The position numbers and the translations under genes were made by a program. Positions 7,417 through 15,205 of a stretch of DNA of 22,531 nucleotides are shown in pieces. How positions within the stretch are numbered: the first letter of the stretch is position 1; each line of letters opens with the position of its first letter. The DNA is from Desulfofustis sp. (GTDB lineage: Bacteria; Desulfobacterota; Desulfobulbia; Desulfobulbales; Desulfocapsaceae), in the NCBI GenBank assembly GCA_029287755.1, contig JARFQM010000433.1, positions 1 to 22,531 of the forward strand, read 5' to 3'. A model generated the notes under the pieces. It had not been told where the DNA came from and searched no databases. It saw nothing but the letters and a program-made list of their open reading frames with translations.

Positions 7417-8604
7417 TCACCGCGTGCCGAAAGAGGGGGTTACCATCAGAATCACGACAGCCAGAAACATAAATAGGGCAATGGCTACAAACCCGGACCA
7501 ACCGATTCCCAAATCACCCAAAACGCCCACCAGAGCCGGTACCACCCCGGATCCTACAATCATGCCCACGGTCACCACCAAGGCGGTGGTAACGTTCTGG
7601 TACCAGGCCTCGCCAATCTCGGCCAGACATGACAACTGGGCGGGAAACATGACTGCGATCAGAGCCGGCTGGAAGACCACGACAACGGCAAGCAGGCGGC
7701 CCTCGGCCACGCTGATCAGCCCGGTCAGCAGGCCGGTGAACAGCAGGACCATGATGATGGTGTTTCTCTTCCCCATGTATTTGATTATGGGTCCTGCCGA
7801 TAATAATACGGAAATACTGATAATGCGCGACAGCGTCACCAGCGAATTCACCTGTTCCGCCGACCAGCTTGAGTGCTCCACCAGGTAGGCCGGCAGTATG
7901 GAGTACACCCCGTGCAGGCCTGCCAGGGAGGTTGAAAACATGAGCATACCCACGTAGGCATGCGGCAGACGAAGAATGGTGCCCATGGTGCTTAAGTTGG
8001 GTTTGGCGCCGCTTCCACTTCCCGGGGTGCCCAGGAAGTAAAACGCAATCGCGGCGCTGCCGGCCAGGCCGGCGAGCACCAGGAGCACACCGCGCCAGCC
8101 CAGCAGGGGAACGGCTGTCAGCACGATCAGCGGGGCCAGCAGCACGGCGCCGTTGGAGCCGAGTTCATGAAAAGAAAAGGCGGTGCTTCTTTTTTCGATA
8201 CTGATTTTGCTGTTTATCATGGCGATTCCGGAGGGGGCATAGGTGCCGCCGCCGGCCCCGATACAAATCATTCCGCACGCCAGGGTCACCCAATTGCCTG
8301 CCCTGGCCGAAATAACCAGACCGACAATTATCATGAGGAGCGCGGCAACAACCGTAGTGCCGTGCCCGAACCAGGCGGTCAGGTAGCCGGAAAAGATCAT
8401 CACCAGTGAAAAACTGATGCTGACCAGCAGAAACAGCGTTCCCACGGTGGCGAGTGAAATCGACAGCTCTTCCTGGAGATAGGGCATCAGGGGAGAAAAT
8501 ATCGCCCGCCCAACCACAGAGAAAAATACGGCAATGCTCAGCAGGAAGATGAGCGCACCACCTCCCGGTCCCTGCCCAATGGTCCTGTCGTTTTTTTCAG
8601 TCAT
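7417..8604 (-). CDS. Major facilitator superfamily transporter
   Basis: A 395-residue integral membrane protein with about 12 hydrophobic segments in two halves, typical of MFS secondary transporters. After a short polar N-terminus (MTEKNDRTIGQGPGGG) the first helix begins. The family loop motif between helices 2 and 3 is present in diverged form (GYLTAWFGHGTTVVAA), and between helices 8 and 9 as GPIIKYMGKRNTIIM. The proline/glycine pattern GAGGGTYAPSGIAMI in helix 4-5 resembles cyanate/nitrate-type and related porters, but the substrate cannot be read from sequence. I chose the ATG at 8604 because the longer reading frame starts at a TTG (8706) and adds a non-hydrophobic tail. The ribosome binding site before 8604 is poor. 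Confidence 0.82.
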   Translation of the reverse strand: MTEKNDRTIGQGPGGGALIFLLSIAVFFSVVGRAIFSPLMPYLQEELSISLATVGTLFLLVSISFSLVMIFSGYLTAWFGHGTTVVAALLMIIVGLVISARAGNWVTLACGMICIGAGGGTYAPSGIAMINSKISIEKRSTAFSFHELGSNGAVLLAPLIVLTAVPLLGWRGVLLVLAGLAGSAAIAFYFLGTPGSGSGAKPNLSTMGTILRLPHAYVGMLMFSTSLAGLHGVYSILPAYLVEHSSWSAEQVNSLVTLSRIISISVLLSAGPIIKYMGKRNTIIMVLLFTGLLTGLISVAEGRLLAVVVVFQPALIAVMFPAQLSCLAEIGEAWYQNVTTALVVTVGMIVGSGVVPALVGVLGDLGIGWSGFVAIALFMFLAVVILMVTPSFGTR

Positions 8605-8976
8605 AGGGGGGTTATACTGTTTTTGTGGAGTTTTGCTATATCGCTCTGCTGGTCGAAGGCGATTATGGTTCCACGGGGTGCCAGTCTGCAAGGGCCCAAA
8701 CCGCAATTATTATACCCCTTCCAGAGTAGATGGTGGCGCTGCGACCTTCCTTGCTGGTGAACCGCACAGGAACCATGGCTGTTCCCCGAACCATCTGATC
8801 AGTTCCGAAAGGCATGGGGCGTCCTTACCGTTCAACTTATGATTATTTTTCTTGGCCAAACGTTTCCTTTAGGGAAATGAAAATTACAGTAGTGCAATGG
8901 GCGGTATTTTCCATTCCCTGCAGATAAGAAAAATAAACGCACAAACTATCATGCCAATCAGTTTAGGGGTGTACTT
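8605..8976. other. Divergent intergenic region between the MFS and pntA genes
   Basis: 372 bases without a convincing gene. Visible items are an 8-bp palindrome TTGGCCAA (8852-8859), closely followed by a short inverted repeat TTTCC-TTTAG-GGAAA (about 8863-8877). There is also a TATAAT hexamer on the minus strand (8709-8714) without a clear -35. Promoters for both divergent genes must lie here, but none is clear by eye. Confidence 0.4.
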
Positions 8977-10512
8977 ATGAAAATTGGCGTACCGAAAGAA
9001 ACTCATGAGGGCGAACGGAGAGTTGCAACCACGCCGGACGTCGCCGTGCTTATCCAGAAGCTTGGCTTTGAGGTAGCGGTCGAATCAGGGGCCGGCGCGG
9101 CAGCGAAATTCACCGACGATGCCTATCTGGATGCGGGTGCTGAGCTCGTCAATGATGCATCGAGTCTTTATGACCAGTCAGATATCATCTTGAAAGTTCG
9201 GGCTCCGAAAATCAGTGAGTGCGAGCTTTTGCAAGAAGGACAGACGCTGATCAGTTTTATTCAGCCGGGTCAAAATGAAGAGTTGATGAACGTTCTGGCG
9301 GCACGCAGGATCTCGGTGCTGGCAATGGACTCTATCCCGCGAATTTCAAGGGCTCAGAAAATGGATGCCTTGAGCTCCATGGCAAATATCGCCGGGTATC
9401 GGGCTGTTGTCGAGGCCGCGCAGCATTTTGGCAGATTCTTTACCGGCCAGATTACCGCCGCGGGAAAGATACCGCCGGCGAAGGTATTGGTTATCGGTGC
9501 CGGTGTCGCCGGCCTTTCGGCAATCGGCGCTGCCAAAAGCATGGGGGCGATCGTTCGAGCCTTCGATACCCGCCCTGAAGTCAAGGAGCAGGTCGAGAGC
9601 ATGGATGGCGAATTCCTGATGCTCGACTTTGCCGACGAGGATGGCACGGGGGTGGGCGGTTATGCCAAGGTCATGAGCGCCGAATTCATCGAGGCGGAGA
9701 TGAAGCTTTTCGCAGAACAGGCGCGTGAAGTCGACATCATTATCACCACTGCGCTCATACCAGGCAAGCCGGCACCCGAGCTGGTCACCGAGGAGATGGT
9801 GACCAGCATGAAAGAGGGAAGCGTCATCGTCGATCTGGCGGCGGAAATGGGAGGCAACTGCAAACTTACCGAAGCGGACAAGGTTCTTATCAAGCACGGG
9901 GTTACCATTATCGGCTATACGGACCTTCCTTCGAGGCTCGCCACCCAGTCCAGCCAGCTCTACGCTACCAACCTGCGTCATCTGCTGACCGATCTGACCC
10001 CTGAGAAGGATGGACAGATAAATATAAATATGGATGATGAGATCATTCGCGGGGCCACGGTAATCAAAGATGGGGAAATAACCTGGCCTCCACCTGCCCC
10101 GCAGATCTCGGCTGCTCCAGCCCAACCGACCGCTGCGCCCGTTGTCGAAAAAGCGGAACAGAAGAAGAGGCGCCCTTGGGTCCCGCTGCTGGTTTTAGTC
10201 GCCGGCGCGATAACCATGCTGGGGATCGGCAGCGTCGCGCCTCCTGCGTTCATGTCGCACTTTACCGTGTTCGTGCTGGCCTGTTTCGTGGGCTACATGG
10301 TCATCTGGAACGTGACTCCGTCGCTGCACACTCCGTTGATGAGTGTCACCAATGCCATCAGCTCGATCATCATAATCGGTGCCCTTCTGCAGATTTCATC
10401 CGACAGCGGTCTCATTGTCCTGCTCGCCGCTGTCTCGATTCTCATAACCAGCGTCAATATATTTGGCGGCTTTGCGGTTACTCAGCGGATGCTGTCCATG
10501 TTCAGGAAATAG
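8977..10512 (+). CDS. pntA: NAD(P) transhydrogenase alpha subunit PntA
   Basis: The alpha subunit of the proton-translocating transhydrogenase, which moves hydride from NADH to NADP+ using the membrane proton gradient. Its 511 residues match E. coli PntA (510), so the two alpha parts that are separate in some bacteria are joined here. Domain I opens with [21 protein letters not shown]. The NAD-binding Rossmann segment is [21 protein letters not shown] followed by the acidic RAFDTRPE. Later come [17 protein letters not shown] and [18 protein letters not shown] Pro/Ala-rich linker (about 368-392) leads to the C-terminal membrane domain of about four helices. The pntB start lies 10 bases after the stop, so the two form an operon. 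Confidence 0.97.
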   Translation: MKIGVPKETHEGERRVATTPDVAVLIQKLGFEVAVESGAGAAAKFTDDAYLDAGAELVNDASSLYDQSDIILKVRAPKISECELLQEGQTLISFIQPGQNEELMNVLAARRISVLAMDSIPRISRAQKMDALSSMANIAGYRAVVEAAQHFGRFFTGQITAAGKIPPAKVLVIGAGVAGLSAIGAAKSMGAIVRAFDTRPEVKEQVESMDGEFLMLDFADEDGTGVGGYAKVMSAEFIEAEMKLFAEQAREVDIIITTALIPGKPAPELVTEEMVTSMKEGSVIVDLAAEMGGNCKLTEADKVLIKHGVTIIGYTDLPSRLATQSSQLYATNLRHLLTDLTPEKDGQININMDDEIIRGATVIKDGEITWPPPAPQISAAPAQPTAAPVVEKAEQKKRRPWVPLLVLVAGAITMLGIGSVAPPAFMSHFTVFVLACFVGYMVIWNVTPSLHTPLMSVTNAISSIIIIGALLQISSDSGLIVLLAAVSILITSVNIFGGFAVTQRMLSMFRK

Positions 10513-10522
10513 GAGAATGCTC

Positions 10523-11920
10523 ATGTCACAGGGAACTGTTACGGTCGCGTATATCGGCGCGATTATCTTATTTATCCTGGCCTTGGGCGGTCTCAGCACC
10601 CAGGAGACATCCAGAAGGGGAAATCTGTACGGTATGTCCGGCATGGCCCTGGCCCTGCTGGCCACCTTGATCGGCGTCGTTTCTGACAATTACTTCATAT
10701 TATTTCTCGGAGTGCTCATCGGCGGCTCCATCGGGCTGCTATTGGCTAAAAAGGTTGAGATGACGCAGATGCCCGAACTGGTCGCCATTCTGCACAGTCT
10801 TGTGGGGATGGCGGCGGTGCTGGTAGGGTTTGCCAACTTCATGGACCACACCATCGTCCTGACCGGAGTTGAGAAGACAATCCACGATGTGGAGACCTAT
10901 CTCGGCATCCTCATCGGCGCCCTGACCTTCTCCGGCTCAGTTGTTGCGTTTCTCAAGCTAAGCGCCAGGATCAGCGGCAAACCGCTGACCCTGCCCTTCA
11001 GGCACTGGTTCAATCTCATTTTGCTGCTCTTGGCAATCTGGCTCTGTTTCAGGTTTGTCGATCTGTCTGCGGCCGGCGGCGGTATGTTGCCACTGATCGC
11101 CATGACTGTCATCTCCCTGGTCTTTGGCGTACACATGGTCATGGCCATTGGCGGGGCGGACATGCCGGTGGTGGTTTCCATGCTCAACAGTTATTCGGGG
11201 TGGGCCGCCGCCGCTACGGGTTTCATGCTGAGCAACGATCTGCTGATCGTTGTCGGGGCCCTGGTTGGCAGCAGCGGTGCGATCCTGAGCTACATCATGT
11301 GCCGGGCGATGAACCGCAACTTTATCTCGGTTATCGCCGGGGGCTTCGGAACCTCGGGAGGCGAGGTGGCCGAGGGTTCCGAAGCGGAGGCCGGTGAAGT
11401 ACTGGCCATAGAAGCCACAGAGGCAGCCGAGCTGCTGCTTGAGGCCAGAGAAGTAATGATCATCCCTGGGTATGGCATGGCTGTGGCCCAGGCCCAGCAC
11501 GTGGTAAACGACATCACCCGGAAACTGCGGGACAAGAAGATCAACGTACGTTTCGGCATCCATCCGGTTGCCGGCCGCATGCCCGGTCATATGAACGTAT
11601 TGCTTGCCGAGGCCAAAGTTCCCTACGACATCGTCTTCGAGCTTGATGAAGTCAACGATGATTTTCCCGAGGTGGACGTTTCAATCGTCATTGGCGCCAA
11701 CGATATCGTCAACCCGGCGGCCCAGGAGGTGCCGGACAGTCCGATCGCCGGCATGCCGGTACTGGAGTGCTGGAAAGGCAAGACCACCATCGTCCTGAAG
11801 CGTTCCATGGCTACCGGGTATGCGGGTGTGGCAAACCCTTTGTTCTATAAAGAGAACACCCGGATGTTGTTTGGCGATGCCCGGGAAAGCCTCGGTGCCG
11901 TCTTCAAGCACCTCGACTGA
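10523..11920 (+). CDS. pntB: NAD(P) transhydrogenase beta subunit PntB
   Basis: The beta subunit, 465 residues (E. coli 462), carrying the rest of the membrane channel and the NADP-binding domain III. About nine hydrophobic helices fill the first 260 residues. Domain III starts near residue 290 and includes [47 protein letters not shown] and [16 protein letters not shown], which are near-invariant NADP-binding segments. I chose the ATG at 10523 because AGGAGA lies about 6 bases upstream; an in-frame ATG at 10517 directly abuts that ribosome binding site. An acidic/alanine-rich stretch (about 277-310, [20 protein letters not shown]) is the hinge between membrane and domain III. Confidence 0.97.
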   Translation: MSQGTVTVAYIGAIILFILALGGLSTQETSRRGNLYGMSGMALALLATLIGVVSDNYFILFLGVLIGGSIGLLLAKKVEMTQMPELVAILHSLVGMAAVLVGFANFMDHTIVLTGVEKTIHDVETYLGILIGALTFSGSVVAFLKLSARISGKPLTLPFRHWFNLILLLLAIWLCFRFVDLSAAGGGMLPLIAMTVISLVFGVHMVMAIGGADMPVVVSMLNSYSGWAAAATGFMLSNDLLIVVGALVGSSGAILSYIMCRAMNRNFISVIAGGFGTSGGEVAEGSEAEAGEVLAIEATEAAELLLEAREVMIIPGYGMAVAQAQHVVNDITRKLRDKKINVRFGIHPVAGRMPGHMNVLLAEAKVPYDIVFELDEVNDDFPEVDVSIVIGANDIVNPAAQEVPDSPIAGMPVLECWKGKTTIVLKRSMATGYAGVANPLFYKENTRMLFGDARESLGAVFKHLD

Positions 11921-12164
11921 TGTGCCCCCATAGACGAGGTGCTGATGGCTAGCCTGGGCTGTTCAGCTCATTCCCAGGGCTACATGAATGGCGGTTTATC
12001 AGTATTCTCGCCTGTCATCAGCAGAACTGTTCAAGACGGGACAAGTCTTCACTATTCATCAGATAAAAGTCAGGATGAGTGCGGGACCTTTGCAGCCTTC
12101 CCTCTCACGATCCACAGCTTTACAGATCACTACAGACCCCGCTGGTAGTCAACCACCGTGCATA

Positions 12165-12184
12165 GCCACATAGTGGCATTTTTT
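12165..12184 (+). terminator. Intrinsic terminator candidate
   Basis: A perfect short stem GCCAC-ATA-GTGGC is followed by A and then six T. The 5-bp stem is short but GC-rich. It lies 244 bases after pntB and about 17 bases before a -10-like TATAAT, so it would separate the pnt operon from the next gene. Confidence 0.5.
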
Positions 12185-12200
12185 GTGCGTATTGGGTGGT

Positions 12201-12206
12201 TATAAT
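12201..12206 (+). promoter_or_regulatory. -10-like TATAAT upstream of the Cys-rich gene
   Basis: A perfect TATAAT at 12201-12206, about 100 bases before the ATG at 12306. The -35 position falls in the T-tract of the terminator hairpin and is not a good match, so activity may need an activator. Confidence 0.35.
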
Positions 12207-12305
12207 ATCAGTAAAGAAACCTTGCGTTGCGTCGGGGTGCGCCTCTGAGTGAAATCCCCGGTCGGTCAGTATTTCGATGAATCTATAAACAAGGGAGGAA
12301 ATACT

Positions 12306-12638
12306 ATGACTGGAAAAAACGAAATATTCAATTTTCAGAAGATGTGGACCTGGCTTTACGGCTATCCTGCGCATGACAGGGACTACTACATGAAGCATGT
12401 GGCCAAACTCGATGAGCACTGGGTTAATAGCTGCCCGCTATGCAACAGCAGCGAGGTGAAAGACTGCGACGGCTGCGAGATGCTGTGGAAATCAGAAAGG
12501 GGGTCGCTGTGTACCGACTCCGGTTCACCGCTGTATAAATGGCAAAATACCGGGACAGAATACCCGGATGACCGCTGTTACTATGCAAGTCAGACTGCGG
12601 TGCTGGCCATGAAGTTTCTTCAGGGCCACTCCCGGTAG
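12306..12638 (+). CDS. Cys-rich putative zinc-ribbon protein, unknown function
   Basis: A 110-residue protein I do not recognise. Its central part has a CX2C-X7-CX2C-X11-C pattern (CPLCNSSEVKDCDGCEML and a later C), with another Cys near residue 98. The two CX2C pairs would suit a tetrahedral zinc or iron site. Around this it is rich in aromatic residues (KMWTWLYGY, DYYMKH, DDRCYY) and has no signal peptide or membrane segment. The start at 12306 is supported by GGGAGGA 6-12 bases upstream; an in-frame ATG at 12249 lacks this. It stands alone, with hairpin-rich gaps on both sides. Confidence 0.7.
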   Translation: MTGKNEIFNFQKMWTWLYGYPAHDRDYYMKHVAKLDEHWVNSCPLCNSSEVKDCDGCEMLWKSERGSLCTDSGSPLYKWQNTGTEYPDDRCYYASQTAVLAMKFLQGHSR

Positions 12639-12681
12639 GATTGCGGCCCAGCTGCGTGATCACAAAATAATATCCTCATCC

Positions 12682-12698
12682 TGTTCCAGGTTGGAACA
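12682..12698. other. Perfect 7-bp hairpin or operator
   Basis: TGTTCCA and TGGAACA pair around a GGT loop, 44 bases after the Cys-rich gene. No T-run follows. It may be a dyad for a regulator or the 3' end structure of the upstream transcript. Confidence 0.4.
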
Positions 12699-12764
12699 TC
12701 ACACTGCCAGCGGAATTGTCCCCTACCGCAGACCGCCACATTGTTCCGTTTATTTGTTAGGGAA

Positions 12765-12864
12765 AGGTGACTATCTTTAAATTCCGGCCGTCACCTCACG
12801 ACTCATGGCAGCATCTCAAAACGACGACCTGTCGCACCAATGAAGGATGTGCGGTCTTCCTTCA
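12765..12864. other. Two further inverted repeats before the GYD gene
   Basis: AGGTGAC (12765-12771) pairs with GTCACCT (12790-12796) around 18 bases. TGAAGGA (12841-12847) pairs with TCCTTCA (12858-12864) around 10 bases. Both arms are perfect 7-mers. A TTGGCCAA palindrome follows at 12875-12882. Confidence 0.4.
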
Positions 12865-12922
12865 CGTGCTGAAATTGGCCAAATGACCGTCAGAGTATTG
12901 TCAACTAAGAGAGGAGGAAGTC

Positions 12923-13213
12923 ATGCCAACATTTGTGAGCCTGGTAAACCTAACTGATCAGGGAATGAAAAATGTCAAAGAATCGCCCCAGCGCTTTGAA
13001 GCGTTTCAGGCGATGGCTGAAAAAGCGGGTATTAACATCAAGAGTGTCTACTACACCCAGGGACAATACGACATGGTGACGATCCTTGAGGGATCAGATG
13101 AAGCGGCTATGGTAGCGTTCCTTAAACTGGTCTCTCTGGGCAATGCACGCACTCAGACGATGCGGGCGTTCTCGGTGGATGAGATGAAAGGATTTATAAG
13201 CAAGATGCCTTGA
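12923..13213 (+). CDS. GYD domain-containing protein
   Basis: A 96-residue protein of the GYD family (small alpha-beta proteins named after a Gly-Tyr-Asp motif; no established biochemical role). The diagnostic pattern is MPTFVSLVNLTDQGMKNVKESP at the start, then IKSVYYTQGQYDMVTILEGSDE with GQYD in place of GYD, and NARTQTMRAFSVDEM near the end. It is full length for the family (about 90-100). An AGAGGAGGAAG ribosome binding site sits just upstream of the ATG. It is likely a single-gene unit: the next gene is convergent, and the 284 bases upstream are hairpin-rich. Confidence 0.88.
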   Translation: MPTFVSLVNLTDQGMKNVKESPQRFEAFQAMAEKAGINIKSVYYTQGQYDMVTILEGSDEAAMVAFLKLVSLGNARTQTMRAFSVDEMKGFISKMP

Positions 13214-13310
13214 ACTTAGGTCGTAATGTATAGATAAACTGGAAGAGGAGCTGGCGAGCCGGTTCTTGATCCCAGAGAGCACACGGATACAACCAATGCT
13301 GTTTTGACTT

Positions 13311-13634
13311 TTAAGTTCGAAATTCTGGAAAAATCTGATCTATCTCTTCTAGCGCGTCTTTGTACTCCGCATATTTTTCCTGCAGAGCGGAGCGGCGGCG
13401 CTTTGATTTAGCTGCCACAATATCAACAGCAGAATCCACAGACTTACCATTCTTGACCAGCCTGTGTATGTGCTCTACTTCCTCAATCTCGGCGATCCAA
13501 CCCTCTTGTCGGCTACTTTTGTCTTTGACTACGTTGATCAGGTAGCTTCGGAGTTGCTTGTCCAACAGATCATCAGACTTGTCCAGTCTATTAATTTGCG
13601 CGAGCAGCATATTTTTAAAGGAAGGCTCTTCCAT
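13311..13634 (-). CDS. Small helical protein of unknown function
   Basis: A 107-residue ORF I do not recognise. Its composition is strongly charged and helical. The centre, EVEHIHRLVKNGKSVDSAVDIVAAKSKRRRSALQEKY (given in parts: HRLVKNGKSVDSAVD, then KSKRRRSALQ), resembles a helix-turn-helix-like or coiled-coil segment with a basic patch. There are no Cys residues, no signal peptide and no membrane segment. A GAGG lies 8 bases before the ATG on the minus strand. It is convergent with the GYD gene and divergent from the next plus-strand ORF. The natural amino acid pattern and lack of a better frame support it, but expression is uncertain. Confidence 0.5.
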   Translation of the reverse strand: MEEPSFKNMLLAQINRLDKSDDLLDKQLRSYLINVVKDKSSRQEGWIAEIEEVEHIHRLVKNGKSVDSAVDIVAAKSKRRRSALQEKYAEYKDALEEIDQIFPEFRT

Positions 13635-13820
13635 ATTCTGGGCCTCATAGCCAAAAGGAGGTGAGGAATCATCCCTCTTAATAATTCTACTTTGCCCACA
13701 CTAGCTAGTCAATTTCATCTGAGCAATTCCCTGAGGACTCTGCCCGGGCACATCTCTTTCACTTCTGCCTTAATCGTGCTTAGAGTCTTATCCAGGCAGT
13801 GAGGGAAAAACGAGACCGGC

Positions 13821-14099
13821 ATGCAGATAGGCGACCTGGTTATTGCTGACCATCCTGAAAGTAAATCCAGTATATTGACTCGATGCTACGGCATTGTTCT
13901 TGAGATATCAAAGGCAGGTTCTGTCACAATAAAACTGGCCGATGGTTCTGTGATCAGACGTCAGTGCAATTCCGTCGCAGTGTATGTTCACCCGCCATCA
14001 AACTGGCAGGAACTGTTTGAACGACAAGAGGTTCTGTTCAGCCATGCACGGTATCCATTGATGAGTCCTTCTTCAGCAGCAACCCGGCCTAAAAATTGA
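13821..14099 (+). CDS. Small protein with SH3-like beta pattern, unknown function
   Basis: A 92-residue ORF of unknown function. The first 55 residues alternate hydrophobic and polar positions (MQIGDLVIADH, CYGIVLEISKAGSVTIKLADGSVI), as in small SH3-like beta barrels found in many bacterial and phage proteins. The last 35 residues are less ordered. The ribosome binding site is poor: GAGGG lies 15 bases before the ATG. It lies in an AT-richer, loosely packed stretch. It may be a genuine small gene or a decaying one. Confidence 0.45.
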   Translation: MQIGDLVIADHPESKSSILTRCYGIVLEISKAGSVTIKLADGSVIRRQCNSVAVYVHPPSNWQELFERQEVLFSHARYPLMSPSSAATRPKN

Positions 14100-14287
14100 T
14101 CCGCAACACCTAGCCGGTCCAATCATTGGGAAATTCATTGCAGCGATGAGCTCACAATTAGAGAGACTGATCCAAGAGTGGTGGGAGCATTCGTTGAAGT
14201 TGTGGTAGTGAGTTACATGCAGGCCGCAGCCCCATCACCATATTCTATCATGAAATCCTGGCGCGGGTGGCGCAGAAGGTGGATTAA

Positions 14288-14476
14288 ATGGAACTCAATG
14301 AAAATCAATCTGCTCTGATCCTTGAAATTGACGACCGTGGAGAAATCTTCGTAGAGGTCGCCTCCAGCGATCACGAGGGAGTAACTGCCTTGTTGTGCCA
14401 AGCGATCGCCGAAAAGCTGCTGGCGGATGAGAAATTTCAGGAAGAGTTGATGGCTATCATCGATGATGACCAGTGA
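14288..14476 (+). CDS. Acidic 62-residue protein, unknown function
   Basis: A short, strongly acidic protein: an N-terminal beta part (SALILEIDDRGEIFVEVASSD) followed by a helical part (LLCQAIAEKLLADEKFQEEL) ending in IIDDDQ. I do not recognise the family. AAGGTGG lies 6-12 bases upstream of the ATG, a good ribosome binding site. That, together with the coherent composition, favours this frame over a 93-codon frame on the opposite strand. The FmdE-family gene starts 123 bases downstream on the same strand, so the two may be cotranscribed. Confidence 0.6.
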   Translation: MELNENQSALILEIDDRGEIFVEVASSDHEGVTALLCQAIAEKLLADEKFQEELMAIIDDDQ

Positions 14477-14599
14477 TGATTTTAAATTCGGCACTATGCT
14501 GTTGGCTTACTCTAAAAATTGGGATCAGGACGGCATGGGCAGAGAACTGTTTCTCACCCGTCGACTGAGAGTAGATCATTGCTCAAAGGATAATTGAAG

Positions 14600-15205
14600 A
14601 TGTACATACCAGAGTCTATTACTAGTAGGAGCGATTACCAGGAATGCGCCAGATTTCATGGACATACCTGTATGGGGCTGACCATAGGCTATTTGGCCGC
14701 CAGGTGTGCCCTCGAGCATTTACAGGTTGACAGGTCCATAGACGAGGAATTGGTTGCCATTGTCGAAAACGATGCCTGCTGCTGTGATGCGGTACAGGTT
14801 TTAACGGGGTGTACATTCGGCAAGGGCAACTTTTTCTTTAAGGACCATGGAAAAATGGCTTTCACCTTTGGTAACAGATCTACGGGTAAATCAATCAGGC
14901 TTGTGCTCAAGCAGGAGGTGTTGGACCCTCCCGAGGAAGAGAGCAGATTGCGCACCTTGATACGCTCGGGAGAAGCCTCGTCTGACGAGATACGCAGATA
15001 CGAAAAACTCTCAGAAAGCCGGTTAAAATATCTTTTTGCCGCGGGTCCCGGTACTTTTTTCGATATTCAGGAATTAGCTGATCCGCTGCCGCCCAGCGCA
15101 ACCATCGCCCCATCGATAGCCTGCGACAGCTGTGGAGAGATGGTTATGGAGACCAAATTAGAAAATCACCATGGTCGAAAAGTATGCCGGGCATGTGAGC
15201 TTTAG
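14600..15205 (+). CDS. FmdE-family protein with C-terminal zinc ribbon
   Basis: A 201-residue protein of the FmdE family, first named from formylmethanofuran dehydrogenase subunit E of methanogens. In bacteria it is a small metal-binding protein of unclear role, often linked with molybdenum or tungsten enzymes. The family signature is visible: CARFHGHTCMGLTIGYLA (16-33) with the HGHxC motif, then VENDACCCDAVQVLTGCTFGKGN (54-76), then FFKDHGKMAF. The last 30 residues hold a separate zinc ribbon, CDSCGEMV then CRACEL (CX2C-X18-CX2C). I chose the ATG at 14600 because AAAGGA lies 9 bases upstream; a TTG six bases earlier is less likely. No molybdoenzyme gene lies in the window. Confidence 0.88.
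   Translation: MYIPESITSRSDYQECARFHGHTCMGLTIGYLAARCALEHLQVDRSIDEELVAIVENDACCCDAVQVLTGCTFGKGNFFFKDHGKMAFTFGNRSTGKSIRLVLKQEVLDPPEEESRLRTLIRSGEASSDEIRRYEKLSESRLKYLFAAGPGTFFDIQELADPLPPSATIAPSIACDSCGEMVMETKLENHHGRKVCRACEL

Larger units (their letters stand above)
11921..12305 (+). other. Intergenic region after pntB
   Basis: 385 bases with no convincing gene. An imperfect hairpin at 11951-11981 (AGCCTGGG with CCCAGGGCT, one bulged G) could mark the pntB transcript end. Further on lies a T-tailed hairpin nested in a larger inverted repeat, then a TATAAT, then a ribosome binding site for the Cys-rich gene. Confidence 0.45.

Noticed and set aside
11939..12148. 69-codon plus-strand frame after pntB
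   Set aside because: No ribosome binding site or family resemblance, and it contains a terminator-like hairpin.
12225..12268. GGGGTGC...CTGAG...CCCC pattern reminiscent of the first half of a TPP riboswitch
   Set aside because: The second conserved half of that element is absent downstream, and the next gene has no thiamine link. Probably coincidence.
12120..12419. 99-codon minus-strand frame
   Set aside because: It overlaps the better supported Cys-rich gene and the terminator/promoter region.
14145..14207. 20-codon frame starting ATGAGCTCACAA
   Set aside because: No ribosome binding site, and too short to judge.
14213..14494. 93-codon minus-strand frame opposite the acidic 62-residue gene
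   Set aside because: The plus-strand frame has a good ribosome binding site and a coherent acidic composition; the minus-strand frame reads as a mirror of it.
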